A stretch of DNA of 40,815 bases. It comes from Opitutaceae bacterium (GTDB lineage Bacteria > Verrucomicrobiota > Verrucomicrobiia > Opitutales > Opitutaceae). Made by a program: the position numbers and the translations under genes. The notes under the pieces were generated by a model that was not told the origin of the DNA, searched no databases, and saw only the letters and a list, made by a program, of their open reading frames with translations. Shown in pieces: positions 15,695 through 24,281 of the stretch (positions within the stretch are counted from its first letter, which is position 1; each line of letters begins with the position of its first letter). The stretch is taken from positions 1 through 40,815 of the forward strand of contig JAHFTD010000012.1 of the NCBI GenBank assembly GCA_023269565.1. Direction: 5' to 3'.

Positions 15695-17584
15695 TTATTC
15701 CGGCTTCACGCGGTCGGTGATCGTGAGCGTGTTGAAGTCGAGCACGCGTTCAAGCCGACCGTGCGTGATCGTCAGTTTCCGTGAACCCTTTTCGGCGTTG
15801 AGATAAGGGCCCTCGAAGAGTTTCCATTTGGTGTAGTCGAGCACCTGGCTATCAACGATCGGGGCCGCGCCGTAGGTGCAGACGACGGCCTTGCCGCGCA
15901 ACGTGGTGAATTTCACCGTCGGCACGGGTTCCAGCGCATACTCGAGCGGCAACGCGCGGATGGCGGCCTGGAACGCGGCGAAGTCTTTGAATTCGCTCGC
16001 GCTTGCGGCCTGCACGATGGTGCCGTTCTTGAGGTGCGGGCTATAGAGGCGCTTGTCCCCCGTGTCGGCCCGCTCCCCCGTCCACGAGGACTTGATGCGG
16101 GCGCTGGACTGCAGCTCGAAGCCGGCGAGCGGCCGGTAGGCAAGATAGGCCCGGCCGCCCTGGGCGAAAATCCAGCCGGACGGGTCCACCGTGAGGTTGA
16201 CGAGGTCCTTCGAGAGAAAGCCGTTGATGTGCGGAAAGCGCGTGCCGGGCGGGATGTCGTAGAGCGCAATGATGGTGTCGAGATCCTGAAACACCTGCTC
16301 GAAGCGCGAGCCACCGAGGAACTTGTCGGGCGAGTCGTAGGAGGCTTTCCCCTCCTTCGTGACGCCCTTGATCATCTGGTCGGGCAGTTCGGTGAAATAG
16401 GTCTGCATATCGTAGCCCGAGGACATCGGGTGCAGCGAGAACATTGTGTTGTGCACGCCGCGCGGGTCGGCCACGGCCCAGGTGACGTCCCAGACGTGCG
16501 TCTGGATCGGATCGGCCATGCCGCCCTGGTAGGAACCGACGGCGTAGTCGCGGCGCGTGTAGCTGGTCTTGTAGATTGGCGCCATCAGCACGTCGCTGTT
16601 GCGCCAGCGGCGACGGGTGCGCTTGAGGTCGCGCTGCAGGAAGTCGCCGTCGCGATCGGTCGCGATGCGGTAGATGACCTCGGGCACGGTGTAGCTCTTC
16701 GCCACGGTGGCGAAGTAGATGCCCCAACCGCCGTAGTTCGCCGGGGGCGGCGTGTTGCCGAAGCAGATCCAGCTGAAGAAGGAGGCGAGCGCGTTCCAGC
16801 GCTCGATCACGGAGGTGTCGTCGGTGCGGGCGTTCGCGCCGTGCAGGACGCCGTTAAGGGTGTTCTCGGCGAGATCGGCGAAAAGCCAGTCGAGCTTCAG
16901 ATGGCCGCGGGCGCGCATCGCGTCATCCTTCGCCCAGGTGGAGAGAAACAGCATGGGGATGGCATATTCGCCGATGTAGTGCGTCGGGTTGAACTCGCCC
17001 TGCCCGACTGTCGTCGCGAGGTCCATCCAGTGAACGAGGTAATCGCGCGCCTCGGCGAGATTCTGCGACGAACTCTTCCCGGTATACCAGCTGTCCGCCG
17101 GCTCATTGGGATAAAGTTCGGCCATCAGGTAGAGCGAGGTGTAATACATCGCCCAGTGGTTCTCGGTGTCGCCGCGGATCTGCATGCCGGTGCGCCAGGC
17201 GTCGCGGATGGACTTTTGCGCCGCCAGGGAAAGGTGGTCGCGGCCGAGGAAGGCGATGTTCACGACGGGAAACATCCAGAACGGACCGCTGCCGGGCTCC
17301 TTCATGAGCTCGATCACGCTGCGCGAGCAGAGCTCGGCATCCTCGTGGCGGGCGAGCTTGCTGGCGATGAGACCCATGTCGGTGATGAGCTCGCCAGGCG
17401 GGGTGACGCGGGCCGCACTCCAGGCCTGCACTTCGTCGACGCGGGCGAGATATTCGGTGCGGCGCTGGTCGGCGCTTTGCACGACGGCCGTTGACGGGAC
17501 CGGGCCGGCGAACGACGGCTGGGCGCGGAGCGCACCCGCGGAGAGGAGCGTGAGGGCGGAAAGGAAGAAGGCGGAAGCTTTCAT
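15695..17584 (-). CDS. Uncharacterised secreted protein, probably alpha-toroid (lyase/hydrolase-like)
   Basis: This 629-residue protein starts with a signal peptide (FFLSALTLLSAGALRAQ). The first half is helical and aromatic-rich, with TENHWAMYYTSLYLMAELYP around 145-165, then FNPTHYIGEYAIPMLFLSTW and ERWNALASFFSWICFG. This is the style of an (alpha/alpha) toroid as in polysaccharide lyases. The second half is more beta-like (GWIFAQGGRAYLAYRPL), as in the sandwich domain that follows the toroid of such lyases. I cannot place it in a named PL or GH family and see no certain catalytic residues. Its position between the Asp-box propeller gene and GH127 argues for a glycan-degrading role outside the cytoplasm. 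Confidence 0.75.
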   Translation of the reverse strand: MKASAFFLSALTLLSAGALRAQPSFAGPVPSTAVVQSADQRRTEYLARVDEVQAWSAARVTPPGELITDMGLIASKLARHEDAELCSRSVIELMKEPGSGPFWMFPVVNIAFLGRDHLSLAAQKSIRDAWRTGMQIRGDTENHWAMYYTSLYLMAELYPNEPADSWYTGKSSSQNLAEARDYLVHWMDLATTVGQGEFNPTHYIGEYAIPMLFLSTWAKDDAMRARGHLKLDWLFADLAENTLNGVLHGANARTDDTSVIERWNALASFFSWICFGNTPPPANYGGWGIYFATVAKSYTVPEVIYRIATDRDGDFLQRDLKRTRRRWRNSDVLMAPIYKTSYTRRDYAVGSYQGGMADPIQTHVWDVTWAVADPRGVHNTMFSLHPMSSGYDMQTYFTELPDQMIKGVTKEGKASYDSPDKFLGGSRFEQVFQDLDTIIALYDIPPGTRFPHINGFLSKDLVNLTVDPSGWIFAQGGRAYLAYRPLAGFELQSSARIKSSWTGERADTGDKRLYSPHLKNGTIVQAASASEFKDFAAFQAAIRALPLEYALEPVPTVKFTTLRGKAVVCTYGAAPIVDSQVLDYTKWKLFEGPYLNAEKGSRKLTITHGRLERVLDFNTLTITDRVKPE

Positions 17585-17602
17585 GGGCGGTGATACGTCG
17601 GG

Positions 17603-18619
17603 TTATTGCGCCGCCTGAGGCACGAAAATGAAATTGTAGACGAGGGAACCCTCGAGGCCGGCCTTCCGCCACGTGCGGCCGAAGTCGTCGGAGGTGAACA
17701 CCGCGTCGCGGTAAACCGCGGCGTAGATCCGGCCGGTGTCAGGATCAATACCGACACGGAATATGCAATGCTCCTCGGGCAGGCCGAGGTTGCGATCGAT
17801 CCAGGTCCGGCCGCCGTCCTCGGTCGTAAGCACACCGTAGGTCCAGCTGCCGATGGCGTAGCGCAGCGCGTTGGTCGTGTCGAAGGCGACGTTGTAGAGC
17901 GCCTCGGCCGAGGGCACGCCGTCGAATTTCTTCCACGTCAGTCCGCCGTCGCGCGAGACGAGCGCGCCGTTGTTCTGCGTCGTGGCGAGCCAGAGCTGCG
18001 CGTCATGCGGCGACTGGCGGACATCCGTGACCGTGGTCTTCGTGGGGAACACCCGGCGCCACGATTCTGCGCCGTCCTCGGTCAGGTAGATACCGGACTC
18101 GCAACCGGCGAGCACGCGCCCGGTGCGAGTGCGGTCGACCTTGATGGTCTGGGTGTATCTGCCACGCTCCGGCAGGCCCTTTTCTCGGCGGGGCCAGGTG
18201 GCGCCGCGGTCGCGCGAGACCGCGATGCCGTCGGGCAGCGCGAGGTAGATGTGATCGGGGGCGTGGGGATCGACAAAGACGTCCTTGGGTTCGGTCATAT
18301 CCCAGCTGGTGCCGATGCGCCACGTCTTGCCGCCGTCGGTGCTGCAGAGCACGCCGTTGATCGAGGCGGCGTAGAGCACCGACGCCTCGCGCGGATCGAC
18401 CGCGAGGCTGACGATATATGGGAAATTCAGACCAAAGTGCCCGTAGGTGTCGCCGGGCCCGCGCTGGAACAGCCCGCTGAGCGTGACCATCTTCGAGCCC
18501 ACGACAAAATTGTTGTTGATCGTCGCGACGACAAACAGGTTGTGCTTCGGCGCGGGGGCGGCGCAAGCGTGGCCGGCGAGCAGCGCCAGGAGAGCGAAAA
18601 GGGCTTTGAGTTTAGTCAT
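17603..18619 (-). CDS. Exported Asp-box (BNR/sortilin-type) beta-propeller protein
   Basis: This is a 338-residue protein whose start is taken at ATG 18619, giving a clean signal peptide (LFALLALLAGHACAA); an in-frame ATG at 18646 would overlap the upstream gene and put charged residues before it. At least six Asp-box repeats are readable: STDGGKTW, SRDRGATW, TEDGAESW, SRDGGLTW, TEDGGRTW and SDDFGRTW. They are spaced like the blades of a propeller. Asp-box propellers occur in sialidases, photosystem assembly factors and xyloglucanases; no catalytic set is evident here. It lies 17 bp from the aminotransferase stop and 18 bp from the next gene, so it is part of the same operon. A binding or scaffolding role is as likely as an enzymatic one. 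Confidence 0.85.
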   Translation of the reverse strand: MTKLKALFALLALLAGHACAAPAPKHNLFVVATINNNFVVGSKMVTLSGLFQRGPGDTYGHFGLNFPYIVSLAVDPREASVLYAASINGVLCSTDGGKTWRIGTSWDMTEPKDVFVDPHAPDHIYLALPDGIAVSRDRGATWPRREKGLPERGRYTQTIKVDRTRTGRVLAGCESGIYLTEDGAESWRRVFPTKTTVTDVRQSPHDAQLWLATTQNNGALVSRDGGLTWKKFDGVPSAEALYNVAFDTTNALRYAIGSWTYGVLTTEDGGRTWIDRNLGLPEEHCIFRVGIDPDTGRIYAAVYRDAVFTSDDFGRTWRKAGLEGSLVYNFIFVPQAAQ

Positions 18620-18635
18620 GCGGGAAGGGATCGGC

Positions 18636-19910
18636 TCAGAGATCACGCGCCGCCGCGCGGACGGCGGTGATGACGCGTTCGGTGTCGGCGCGGGAGTTGA
18701 AAACGTGGGTGGAAATGCGCACGGCGCCGAGCTCCTGCTCCGTCACCGGCCGGCAGCGCAACCGGTGCTTTTCCAAGAGGTAGCCAAAGAATTTCCTGGC
18801 ATCGGCGCGCGCGTGGCGGATCGTCGTGATGGATGCGCGCAAATCGTCGCCCCGCGGCGTGAGCACCTCGATGCCGGTGATTTTACCGAGTTCATTGAGC
18901 AGCAGGGTGGCCAGTTTGCGGCCGTGGGCGGCGATGCGCTCGCGGCCGATCGACTCCTGCAACCGCACGGCCGCGGCGAACCCGGCGATTAGCGCGGCGT
19001 TGCGGGTGCCGTATTCATGGCGGGAGGCGGCTCCAGAATATTTTATTTCCCCCGGGAGCTGCGGCAGTTCGCCGGAATAGGCCCCGATGCCCGTGGGCGC
19101 GACGGCTTCAAGCCGGTCGCGGCGAAGGTAGAGCACGCCGGTCTCGTGCGGACCGCCGAGCCACTTGTGGCCGCTGAACGCATACGAGTCGCAGCCGAGC
19201 GCGTGCACGTCGACCGGGATCATTCCGGCCGCCTGCGCGCCATCAACGTGGAACCACACGCCGCGCGCGCGCGCGAATTCCGCAATCGCCTCAACCGGAA
19301 AGACGAGGCCGGTGGTGCAGGTGATGTGGCTCACCTGGATGACCTTCGTGCGCGGCGTCACGAGCCCACTGATGCGCGCGAGATTGGCTTCGGCGCTGGT
19401 GGTGTCCGGTTCGAACAACCGCACGGTCACTCCGCGCAGTTTTGCCTGGTTGAGCCACGGGAAGGAGCCGCCGGGATGCGCGTGGGTCTCGAAGATGACC
19501 TCGTCGCCGGCGGCGAGCGCGAGCCCGGACGCGATGAGGGAGTTGCCCTCGGTCGCATTGCGGACGAAGCAGACCTCCTCGGGGAGCGCGCCGATGAAGT
19601 GCGCCAGCACCGCGCGGGCCGGCTCAAGCAGGCTATGGCCGGTCTCGGAGTGCTGCTGCAACTGCCGCGTCGTTGCGTCGACGGTGTCGAGCACGGGTTG
19701 CGAGATCGGCCCAAGTCCGCCGGTGTTAAGATAGATCGGATCGTCGAGCAACGGATATTGTGCGCGCACGGCCCGCCAAAAGGCATCCGCGTTGGCCGCG
19801 TCAAACGCCGGCAGCGGGCGCACAGCGGCCGCGGCCGGCGTGAAGCCCGCCAGCGCGCCGAGGGCACCGGCGCCGAGTCCCTGCAGGAAAGTGCGGCGGT
19901 CGACGCTCAT
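18636..19910 (-). CDS. Tat-exported class V aminotransferase-fold PLP enzyme
   Basis: This 424-residue protein begins DRRTFLQGLGAGALGAL, a twin-arginine signal, followed by an alanine-rich cleavage region (PAAAAV). The rest is a class V PLP fold close to cysteine desulfurases and isopenicillin N epimerase-like proteins. K249 in FSGHKWLGG should bind PLP, D223 in HVDGAQAAG its ring nitrogen, and HAHPGG near 143-148 stacks on it. Tat export means folding with PLP before crossing the membrane. ATG 19910 overlaps the DUF6807 stop by 4 bp (ATGA). Lyase, epimerase or desulfurase activity are all possible. An exported PLP enzyme among glycosidases is unusual, and its substrate is unknown. Confidence 0.88.
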   Translation of the reverse strand: MSVDRRTFLQGLGAGALGALAGFTPAAAAVRPLPAFDAANADAFWRAVRAQYPLLDDPIYLNTGGLGPISQPVLDTVDATTRQLQQHSETGHSLLEPARAVLAHFIGALPEEVCFVRNATEGNSLIASGLALAAGDEVIFETHAHPGGSFPWLNQAKLRGVTVRLFEPDTTSAEANLARISGLVTPRTKVIQVSHITCTTGLVFPVEAIAEFARARGVWFHVDGAQAAGMIPVDVHALGCDSYAFSGHKWLGGPHETGVLYLRRDRLEAVAPTGIGAYSGELPQLPGEIKYSGAASRHEYGTRNAALIAGFAAAVRLQESIGRERIAAHGRKLATLLLNELGKITGIEVLTPRGDDLRASITTIRHARADARKFFGYLLEKHRLRCRPVTEQELGAVRISTHVFNSRADTERVITAVRAAARDL

Positions 19911-20764
19911 GCGTCGGTAAAGGTTAATGTGTGGTCGACCGCGAGCGTGGCGCCGGCGGCGAGCGGGAGATCGCGCTCGTATTGGAACGGCAGCGCGGCG
20001 AGCGGGTTGTTGCGGCGCACGAACCAGTGGAGCGGGCCAGTGTTGTTGGCGAAGCGGATGGTTACGCGGCGCAGTGTAGTGTCTTTCTGTCCGCGCCATT
20101 CCATCCAGTGGCTGGCGGCGCCGTGGACCGTCTTCTCGCCGCTGAGCCCGCCCTCGGCGAAGATCCCGATGGTTTCGTCGCCGTGCTCGTCAAGCAGATC
20201 GCGCGCGCCACGGAACTGCAGCCCGCTGTAATGAGAGCCCGCAAGGCCCTGGTTCGATTGATACTGGCCGAGTGGGAGGGTGCGGCCCGAAACATTTTTC
20301 AAGGCGGCGGTCCAGCGCAGCGTCCAAGCCTGCGGCGATACCACGGCCATGGCCAGCGCGCGCTCCTCCTGCAGCAGCAACTCGCCCGTGGCGCCGACGC
20401 GCCAGTCGAGCGTGTGCGCGAGGCGCATGGCACTTTTCTCCAGCCACGCGGTGTGGTGCTGGCCGCCGTGGTCGCCGCGCAGCTGGTAGCCGTCGGTTTT
20501 TTGGTAGGTGCCGCCGCCCCAGAAATTGTGCCCCGAAAGACAGTTGATGGTGAAATTCAGCCCGTGGTGCCAGCGATGGTCGTTCGGGCGGAAGTTCGTG
20601 AGCAGCTCGCCCGCGAGCGTGTGGACCGGGTGCGCGTAGGGCCGCGGCGATTCATCGGGCGCGGTCTCCGGGCGGTAAACATAACGCAGCAGCAGACCGC
20701 CGCCCGCGCGGTGGATTTCCACGGCGCGATCGCCATCCGCGATGAGTTCGAGGCCGGGGTTCAT
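19907..20764 (-). CDS. DUF6807 family protein (formerly labelled PmoA-like)
   Basis: This is a 285-residue protein with the family's N-terminal signature: RPYAHPVHTLAGELLTNFRP followed by NDHRWHHGL, where a histidine-rich motif follows a conserved R-P-x-D-H-type segment. A second conserved block, LSGHNFWGGGTY, follows. The protein is rich in beta strands. Members were once named methane oxygenase PmoA by error and are common in sugar-degrading loci of Verrucomicrobia, Planctomycetes and Bacteroidetes, with no proven reaction. No signal peptide is seen. It overlaps both neighbours by 4 bp (ATGA on each side), so it is translationally coupled to GH78 and to the PLP enzyme, which suggests a joint function. 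Confidence 0.85.
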   Translation of the reverse strand: MNPGLELIADGDRAVEIHRAGGGLLLRYVYRPETAPDESPRPYAHPVHTLAGELLTNFRPNDHRWHHGLNFTINCLSGHNFWGGGTYQKTDGYQLRGDHGGQHHTAWLEKSAMRLAHTLDWRVGATGELLLQEERALAMAVVSPQAWTLRWTAALKNVSGRTLPLGQYQSNQGLAGSHYSGLQFRGARDLLDEHGDETIGIFAEGGLSGEKTVHGAASHWMEWRGQKDTTLRRVTIRFANNTGPLHWFVRRNNPLAALPFQYERDLPLAAGATLAVDHTLTFTDA

Positions 20765-23202
20765 GCGAGGACCGCGGAGAGGTTGATCCGGCCGCCGAGG
20801 AATTCATGGCGCGAGCCGTCGGGCATCGTCACCTCAACGGGCGTCCCGGCCGGCACCGTGGCCTCGAGGGTGAAGCGGCCGTCGGCGACGCGCCATGCCA
20901 CCTCGATGAGGCCACGCGGCGTGCAGACGCTGCCCTTCGCGTGGGTGAGCCCGCAACGGTGCGGCACGAGCGCGATGCGCGCAAAGCCGGGTGCGGTGGG
21001 CGTGACGCCGAGGATGCGCTGCTGGAATTCGAGCACCGGGTGCGCCGACCACGCGTGGCAGAGCGAGCGCCAGTAACTGTTCTCCTCGACGAACGTCGAG
21101 AGGCCATAGCCGATGGACTCGTGCCACGGACCGAGATGCTGCACCAGTTCGTCGGAGCGGCCGCATTTCGCGAGAGCAGCGAAGCCGGTGTGCCACCAGA
21201 AGAAGGAACCCGGCGCAAGCTTCGCGTCATTCGGAAAGCGCCGCATGATGATCGTGCGTTCGCGCTCACCGGCGAGGCCCGCGACGATCGCCCACGCGTT
21301 GCCATACTGACTGACTTCCGGGCCGCCGGGCCGGTCAAAATAAAGTCCCTCGGCCTCCGACCAGAATCGCGCGTGCGCCGTCCGGCGCAGGGCGGCCGCT
21401 TCTTCGGCCAGGGCGTCGGCCTCGGCGGTGCGGTCGAAGTGGCGGAGCAGCCACGCGGCCTCGTCGAGCGCGTTGAGGTATTGGGCGGAATGGATGCAGG
21501 TCGCGCCGGTGTCGGCGCCCGGCACCACACCGCGCGGCCACCACGGACACCAGTCAGTGATATTCCAGAAGGGCAGCTTCGCCGGCAGGCCGTCCGCGCC
21601 GGTGTGGCGGCGATACCAATCGAGCACGGCGCGCACGCCGGGCAGCAGGTCCGATACCGTGGCGCGATCGCCCGTGCAGAGAAAATAATCCCGGATGTTC
21701 GTGATCCAATGGATGCTCCACGCCGGAATGACCTGCACGAGCCGGGACGGGAAGCGCGACTGCGTCAGCCCGTCGGGGAGTCGCGACCAGTCGAAATGGT
21801 AGAGCGCCTGGCGGCTCAGCCGGCTGTCGCCGGTGGTGAACAGCGCGAGCTGCGATGTGATCATCGTGTCGCCGGCATACTGCATCTGCTCGTAATACGG
21901 GCAGTCCTCGAAGGTCTCGTGCGCGCACATGCGCAGCGTGTGCAGGCCGACCTGCCAGATTTTATCAAGGGCGGGATCGGAGGACGCGAACGCCGCAGCC
22001 ACGCGATACGGATAAGCGGTGAAGCGCTGCCGCACCGCGTGGAGCGTGAGCGGTTCGCGGCCGACGGTGATTTGCAGACCGAGGTAGCGGAATGCACGCC
22101 AGTGCAGCGGCTCGAAGATTTCCTCGCGCCCGGCGGGTTCCCAGATGTCGCACCAGCCGGTGACCTTGCCGCGGCGGTCGAAGGTCCAGGCCGTGCTTTC
22201 GTCGGCAAAATGCGCAGCAAGGTTGGCGAGCGGCTGCTGCCGGCCCAGGAGCTTCGCCCCGGGCGTGCCCCACGGCAGGCGGAGCGCTTCGGCGTAGGTC
22301 AGCCGCACGACGCTGCCAGCGCCACCGCTGACGGCGAGATGCGGGAACGCCGTCGTGAGCGCGCCCAGATCGAGCACGAGATCGACTTTCTCCCCCGGCG
22401 GCAGCGTAAGTGGTGCGCCGTTGGCGAGAAGTTTTTGCCACGCCGGCGAAACCGCGCCGCCGCCCGTGGCGTAGGCCTCGGGGAACGGCGCCGGCGCGCC
22501 TTCTTCCAGCATAGGAATCATGCGCGGCATCAGTCCGTAGGGACTCGCGGGATCGCGGCGGTTTTCGCGCCGCTCGGCTTGGTAGAGCACGAGCGCCGCC
22601 GGCCAGGACGAATCGTCGAATTCCGCGGTATTCCAGCCCGCCGGCACGAGGGCGGAGAGACGGTGCTCAAAATAACCGAGGTAACCCTCGAAGGTGGTGT
22701 GCTCGTTCTGAAAACGGTGCCCGTGGTCCACGGCGACGCGCCACTGGGCGTCGGTCTGCAGGTCGGCGACACTTGCGCCTGTCTGGTCGGTCGCGGCGCC
22801 CTCGAGCACAAACCCGCCGGTGTAGGTCATCACCGAGCACGGCGGCCCGAGGAAGGCCGGCCGGTGCGCGACGCGCGACATGTCGAGGACGATTGCCGCG
22901 AGGACATTCCGGCCGCGCCGCAAATGCGGCGTCAGGTCATAGGTGTCGTAGAAGTGGTGGTTGACGTCGCCCTTGGCCGGGCCGCGGCCGAGACAGACGC
23001 CATTGCAGTAGAAGACATACCGGCTGTCGGCCGACAGATGGACGGTCAGGGCCACCCCCGCCGGGTCCGCCAGCTCGAAGGGGCGCCGGAAATAGCGCAC
23101 CTGGTAGTGCGACGGCGAAGCCTGCCCGGCGGGAGGCACGGCGTGGGTGCCTTCCGCCGACCAAATCCACGAGGCACGCTGGACAAAAGGCGGGGGTAAC
23201 AT
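20761..23202 (-). CDS. GH78 alpha-L-rhamnosidase
   Basis: This 813-residue protein has the layout of bacterial GH78 rhamnosidases. It has N-terminal beta domains with RYFRRPFELAD and LSADSRYVFYCNGVCLGRGP, an (alpha/alpha)6 barrel from about 400, and a C-terminal beta domain with VTPTAPGFARIALVPH. The catalytic region reads ETFEDCPYYEQMQYAGD, with D433, E438 and D445 at positions expected for substrate-binding and acid residues. A clear signal peptide is lacking; ATG 23202 is chosen because the 28 residues encoded upstream do not resemble the family. It removes terminal L-rhamnose. It heads the seven-gene minus-strand cluster and overlaps the DUF6807 gene by 4 bp. Confidence 0.9.
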   Translation of the reverse strand: MLPPPFVQRASWIWSAEGTHAVPPAGQASPSHYQVRYFRRPFELADPAGVALTVHLSADSRYVFYCNGVCLGRGPAKGDVNHHFYDTYDLTPHLRRGRNVLAAIVLDMSRVAHRPAFLGPPCSVMTYTGGFVLEGAATDQTGASVADLQTDAQWRVAVDHGHRFQNEHTTFEGYLGYFEHRLSALVPAGWNTAEFDDSSWPAALVLYQAERRENRRDPASPYGLMPRMIPMLEEGAPAPFPEAYATGGGAVSPAWQKLLANGAPLTLPPGEKVDLVLDLGALTTAFPHLAVSGGAGSVVRLTYAEALRLPWGTPGAKLLGRQQPLANLAAHFADESTAWTFDRRGKVTGWCDIWEPAGREEIFEPLHWRAFRYLGLQITVGREPLTLHAVRQRFTAYPYRVAAAFASSDPALDKIWQVGLHTLRMCAHETFEDCPYYEQMQYAGDTMITSQLALFTTGDSRLSRQALYHFDWSRLPDGLTQSRFPSRLVQVIPAWSIHWITNIRDYFLCTGDRATVSDLLPGVRAVLDWYRRHTGADGLPAKLPFWNITDWCPWWPRGVVPGADTGATCIHSAQYLNALDEAAWLLRHFDRTAEADALAEEAAALRRTAHARFWSEAEGLYFDRPGGPEVSQYGNAWAIVAGLAGERERTIIMRRFPNDAKLAPGSFFWWHTGFAALAKCGRSDELVQHLGPWHESIGYGLSTFVEENSYWRSLCHAWSAHPVLEFQQRILGVTPTAPGFARIALVPHRCGLTHAKGSVCTPRGLIEVAWRVADGRFTLEATVPAGTPVEVTMPDGSRHEFLGGRINLSAVLA

Positions 23203-23306
23203 GACAGGAAGTGGGTTAACGCCGGACGGGTAACCAAGCCTAGACAAGCCGACCAGCATCTGTCCGTGCAAAAATGGGCTGGCCATCCCGATTTTTTCAA
23301 CATCTC

Positions 23307-23323
23307 TTTTCAGATACTTTCAG
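23307..23323 (+). promoter_or_regulatory. TTTTCAG-N3-CTTTCAG direct repeat in the divergent GH78 / isomerase promoter
   Basis: Two copies 10 bp apart end 7 bp before ATG 23331 in the 128-bp spacer between the two divergent transcription units. A TTTTTTCA run precedes them (23292-23299). The inverted pair TGAAA-ATTG-TTTCA (23332-23345) overlaps the start codon region. Clustered CTGAAA/TTTCAG half-sites would suit a LacI- or AraC-type operator, and a LacI gene lies next but one. Promoter boxes were not identified. Confidence 0.4.
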
Positions 23324-23330
23324 TGTCCTG

Positions 23331-24221
23331 ATGAAAATTGTTTCAGCCCAGCCCCGTCTGATTCTTTGCGCCCATACCTGGTCGATGATCGGCTGGCCCA
23401 CTCCGCGCCGCGAGTGGTCGATCGAACGCAAGCTGACTGCCATCCACGCCGCCGGATTTGACGGCGTTGCCGCCTATATCACGCCGCAAATCAAGGCCGG
23501 CGCGGAGCGGCGCGGGTTGAAGCTGCTGAGCAGTTTCGACTGCGGCGACCTGCAGGCGGCCCGCCCGCGCCTGGAGGAGCAACGCGCGCTCGGCGTGCAC
23601 TTCATCAACATCCAGCTGCTGAATCACGACACCCCGCCCGCCCCGGCGGCGGTCATGGCCGTGCGCCTCATCAGGCTTTCCCGCCGGCTAGGCCTCGGGG
23701 TGCATATCGAGACCCACCGCGACACCTCGACCGAGACGCCCGAGAAATTCACCGCGATCACCCGGCTCTACCGGCGGGCCACAGGGGAAACCATGCCCGT
23801 GACGTGGGACCACTCCCATTTCGCCGTCTCGAAGCACATCCTGCCGAAGGACTACGCCGCCCGGTTGCTCCAGTGGCCGCGCGAGATCCAGCATTCGCAA
23901 CTGTTCCACCTCCGGCCCTTCAACAGCCAGCACTGCCAGGTGCCGGTGATCGACGGCCGCGGCCGGCTGACGCCCGAGTTCGCCGACTACCTGGCCTTTG
24001 TCGAAGAGCTCTTCGTGCTCTGGCTGCGCGGACCCCGGCCGGGTGGCGAACTCTGGGCCTGCCCCGAGATGGGCATGAGCCACGGGTATCACGTGAGCAC
24101 CAATCCCCCGGTGTGGCCCGACGTGATCCGCAGCCGCACGGAACTGCTTAGCGCTTGGGCGCGGGCCCTGCACCGGGCGGGAAAATCGTCGCGCGGCGCC
24201 GCTTTACTGAAAAATGCTTGA
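23331..24221 (+). CDS. Sugar phosphate isomerase/epimerase-like TIM barrel protein
   Basis: This 296-residue protein fits the xylose isomerase-like/AP endonuclease 2 barrel. Candidate metal ligands come in the usual order at strand ends: E in VHIETHRDTS, D in VTWDHSHF, H in LFHLRPFNSQH and E in WACPEMGMSH. It has no signal peptide, so it probably isomerises or epimerises sugars in the cytoplasm. The start at ATG 23331 begins the first strand (KIVSAQPRLILCAHTW); the upstream in-frame ATG 23274 would add residues encoded in the promoter region. The LacI gene follows 60 bp later. The substrate is unknown; L-rhamnose or L-arabinose would fit the divergent GH78/GH127 operon. Confidence 0.87.
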   Translation: MKIVSAQPRLILCAHTWSMIGWPTPRREWSIERKLTAIHAAGFDGVAAYITPQIKAGAERRGLKLLSSFDCGDLQAARPRLEEQRALGVHFINIQLLNHDTPPAPAAVMAVRLIRLSRRLGLGVHIETHRDTSTETPEKFTAITRLYRRATGETMPVTWDHSHFAVSKHILPKDYAARLLQWPREIQHSQLFHLRPFNSQHCQVPVIDGRGRLTPEFADYLAFVEELFVLWLRGPRPGGELWACPEMGMSHGYHVSTNPPVWPDVIRSRTELLSAWARALHRAGKSSRGAALLKNA

Positions 24222-24246
24222 CGGCGTGCAGTCGTTTTCATGGAAT

Positions 24247-24263
24247 TTTTCAGAAATTTTCAG
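24247..24263 (+). promoter_or_regulatory. TTTTCAG-N3-TTTTCAG direct repeat before the LacI gene
   Basis: Two perfect 7-bp copies 10 bp apart lie 18 bp before ATG 24282, with a further TTTTCA at 24235-24240 and an opposite CTGAAA at 24208-24213. This is the best copy of the element also seen at 3390 and 23307. Its position suits self-regulation by the LacI protein, though this is inference. Confidence 0.42.
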
Positions 24264-24281
24264 AGCGGGTCACCCCACCCC

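Noticed and set aside
20806-23199. 797-codon open frame antisense to the GH78 gene
   Set aside because: Its protein is dominated by R, A, G, E and V with no family motif, while the opposite strand encodes a full GH78 with its catalytic block. Long antisense frames are expected in DNA with GC-rich third positions.
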